Assembly: GCF_029867415.1 (NCBI RefSeq)
Contig: NC_081185.1
Span: 135,677,753 to 135,741,752, forward strand
Reading direction: 5' to 3'
Source: Vicia villosa
Taxonomy: Eukaryota; Streptophyta; Magnoliopsida; Fabales; Fabaceae
Length of the DNA: 64,000 nucleotides
Shown here: piece by piece, positions 61,915-64,000 of the stretch
Numbering within the stretch: the first letter of the stretch is position 1
Layout of the letters: every line of letters starts with the position of its first letter
Notes under the pieces: generated by a model
Told to the model about the DNA's origin: nothing
What the model saw: the letters and a program-made list of their open reading frames with translations, nothing else
Database searches by the model: none
Translations under genes and position numbers: made by a program

Positions 61915-63075
61915 CATCTTTTCATTCTTGTGGATCGTAGGTCCGTTGACCTTATCCTCATCTTTTCATTCTTGTGGATCGTAGGTCCGTTGACCTTATC
62001 CTCATCTTTTGCATTCTTGTGGATCGTAGGTCCGTTGACCTTATCCTCATCTTTTCATTCTTGTGGATCGTAGGTCCGTTGACCTTATCCTCATCTTTTG
62101 CATTCTTGTGGATCATAGGTCCGTTGACCTTATCCTCATCTTTTCATTCTTGTGGATCGTAGGTCCGTTGACCTTATCCTCATCTTTTGCATTCTTGTGG
62201 ATCATAGGTCCGTTGACCTTATCCTCATCTTTTCATTCTTGTGGATCGTAGGTCCGTTGACCTTATCCTCATCTTTTGCATTCTTGTGGATCGTAGGTCC
62301 GTTGACCTTATCCTCATCCTTTGCATTCTAGTGGATCGTAGGTCCGTTGACCTTATCCCCATCTTTTTCATTCTAGTGGATCGTAGGTCCGTTGACCTTA
62401 TCCCCATCTTTTTCATTCTAGTGGATCGTAGGTCCGTTGACCTTATCCCCATCTTTTTCATTCTTGTGGATCGTAGGTCCGTTGACCTTATCCTCATCTT
62501 TTGCATTCTAGTGGATCGTAGGTCCGTTGACCTTATCCCCATCTTTTTCATTCTTGTGGATCGTAGGTCCGTTGACCTTATCCTCATCTTTTGCATTCTT
62601 GTGGATCGTAGGTCCGTTGACCTTATCCCCATCTTTTTCATTCTTGTGGATCGTAGGTCCGTTGACCTTATCCTCATCTTTTGCATTCTTGTGGATCGTA
62701 GGTCCGTTGACCTTATCCTCATCTTTTCATTCTTGTGGATCGTAGGTCCGTTGACCTTATCCTCATCTTTTGCATTCTTGCGGATCGTAGGTCCGTTGAC
62801 CTTATCCTCATCCTTTCATTCTTGTGGATCGTAGGTCCGTTGACCTTATCCTCATCTTTTGCATTCTTGCGATGGATCGTAGGTCCGTTGACCTTATCCT
62901 CATCTTTTTCATTTCTTGTGGATCGTAGGTCCGTTGACCTTATCCCCATCTTTTTCATTCTTGTGGATCGTAGGTCCGTTGACCTTATCCTCATCTTTTT
63001 CATTTCTTGTGGATCGTAGGTCCGTTGACCTTATCCTCATCTTTTCATTCTTGTGGGTCGTAGGTCCATTGACCT
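61915..63075 (+). repeat. Element B, array of about 26 units of 44 bp
   Basis: Unit: TTGTGGATCGTAGGTCCGTT followed by GACCTTATCCTCATCTTTT and CATTC, with 43-47 bp length variants. Each unit contains GGTC/GACC around CGTT (once CATT, near 63065). Long open frames in several phases arise only because some unit spacings avoid stops. Confidence 0.95.
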
Positions 63076-63341
63076 TACCCTAGTTTCGAGTCACGGATCG
63101 TAGGTCCTACCTTTCCATCAAACCCGTATTTTCCAACCACAGTTTCATACAACAATCATTTCCATTGAGAACCTTGTATTGGCACCTTGGCTACGTTACA
63201 AGCTACCCCATTTCAACCCCTTACCATAAACTTTCCCATCAGAAAAAACAAAAATTTCTCTTTCCCCAGCAGATATCAAAACAAAAATAAGAATAACATT
63301 CACACCATCTTCTCTTCAGGACAAATTTTAGGTCTTTGGTA

Positions 63342-63422
63342 TTTAATCTTCTTCTACTCCGAATGTTCGAAAGGCTGGCGCCACTCTCACTTTCGAGTAT
63401 AAGACGATTAAATAGGGGCAGC
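63342..63422 (+). promoter_or_regulatory. Element B, stem-loop and polypurine tract
   Basis: TTTAAT (63342-63347) can pair with ATTAAA (63407-63412), directly before the tract TAGGGGCAGC (63413-63422) and the 3' LTR. Compared with A and C, both arms carry the matching change. Confidence 0.8.
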
Positions 63423-64000
63423 TGTCATACCCCAAATTTGTCCTACCCTTTAATTTTTAACTGGCTTTAGCTTTGCATTCATGTACATACCTTCCATTAG
63501 GTCATCTAACACATCATGCATAATTAATCAATAAATTGGCATGGATCAAGGATCTTGGAAGCTAGGGTTTTGATATGGCCGTTCATGGTGGACTTATTTC
63601 TCTTACAACTACAAGGTTTCCTCTATGAAGATTCACCGAGAGCAAGAGGACTATGGTTTTTATACATGGTGTCTGAATTTTGTTATTCCACCAAGGTTCA
63701 ACGGATTTCATGCTAAGGTTTTCTACTGTGCTTCAAGTCTTACCTTCGTCCAAATGACTCCTCAAGACATTCCTTTTGTGATCATTAAGTCAAAGGTTAT
63801 GGTTTGAATTGCTAAAAGCGTGAGCATGATTAAAAGTTTCCTTTCGTCCAAGGCGTGGTTATTCTTTCAATGTTATTGTTGCTTGTCATACAAGTTAATA
63901 TAGATTGAAGAATTAAAGGTAGGACTTTATTGGTTGGTATATGGGTTTGAGATCAAGTGATTCCATTAGTTCGAGGCTTGTCAAGTGGATCAAAATTGCT
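63423..64000 (+). repeat. Element B, 3' LTR (partial, runs out of the window)
   Basis: The first 578 bp are colinear with 38569-39146, with one difference seen. Confidence 0.92.

Larger units (their letters stand above)
38569..64000 (+). mobile_element. Element B: long-LTR retrotransposon with short gag, hosting element C
   Basis: The left LTR is 38569-43396. The right LTR starts at 63423 and runs out of the window; its visible 578 bp align with the left LTR without gaps and with one difference seen (C/T near 38605). Between them are a primer-binding site, a leader, a short gag frame split by element C, noncoding modules, hairpin arrays and a polypurine tract. No protease, RT, RNase H or integrase was found. 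Without C, the full element would be about 17 kb. It inserted in the CACTA transposase gene. The zinc motif in gag is of the Ogre/Tat type, which with the very long LTRs suggests a Ty3/gypsy Tat relative. Confidence 0.88.

Noticed and set aside
61870..63019. Long open frames on both strands in the 44-bp array
   Set aside because: Generated by tandem repetition of a stop-free unit; composition is purely repetitive.
61915..63075. CRISPR-like regular array
   Set aside because: Units are head-to-tail copies without unique spacers, in a plant retrotransposon.

Overview
This window is transposon-dominated nuclear DNA from a plant. It is probably a large-genome legume of the vetch/pea type; that is inferred from the long-LTR elements with Ogre/Tat-like gag zinc motifs and the nested-insertion style, not from any host gene. 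I found no convincing host gene. Almost everything that can be named is a transposable element, complete, nested or decayed, set in AT-rich sequence.

Left part (1-25.8 kb). A cluster of palindromes (56-268) is followed by a 5'-truncated LINE (1005-2588) with a 17-bp target-site duplication. Three Helitron-like elements lie in the same (minus) orientation: 4011-5952, 7484-11380 (with a replication-protein-A-like remnant) and 13300-16124. The last splits an old LTR (about 11.6-13.3 kb and 16125-16451). A complete Ty1/copia element (17460-22539, minus strand) has near-identical LTRs, a 5-bp target duplication and one polyprotein frame broken by four nonsense codons. It carries 12 perfect copies of the palindrome GTAACCGGTTAC. 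A foldback MITE, a long TA microsatellite, a decayed plant-mobile-domain gene and a second decayed ORF follow.

Right part (25.8-64 kb) is a nest. The outermost element is a CACTA (En/Spm) transposon starting at 25804. Its second gene (26487-29719, minus strand, 12 exons by my splice reading, about 759 codons with no break) joins a Transposase_24-like region, a DUF8039-like region and a C48/Ulp1-type peptidase region. The 3' end of its transposase gene (DUF4216 region) survives at 37785-38568. Element A (29778-37338) landed between the two genes. Element B (38569 to beyond the window) landed in the transposase gene. Element C (45271-57960) landed inside the gag frame of B. A, B and C are long-LTR retrotransposons with the same LTR start and the same kind of 3' signal, and B and C share the primer-binding site. 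None has a visible protease, reverse transcriptase or integrase; B keeps a short gag and C a gag scrap, so all three appear to depend on an autonomous partner.

The most interesting signal is structural. The internal tandem arrays of A, B and C are unrelated in sequence, yet nearly all are built on short inverted repeats. Several show compensatory base changes between repeat units. A stem with a compensatory change between elements also closes directly in front of the polypurine tract of all three. This suggests selected RNA (or single-stranded DNA) folds in non-autonomous retrotransposons. All comparisons here were made by eye.
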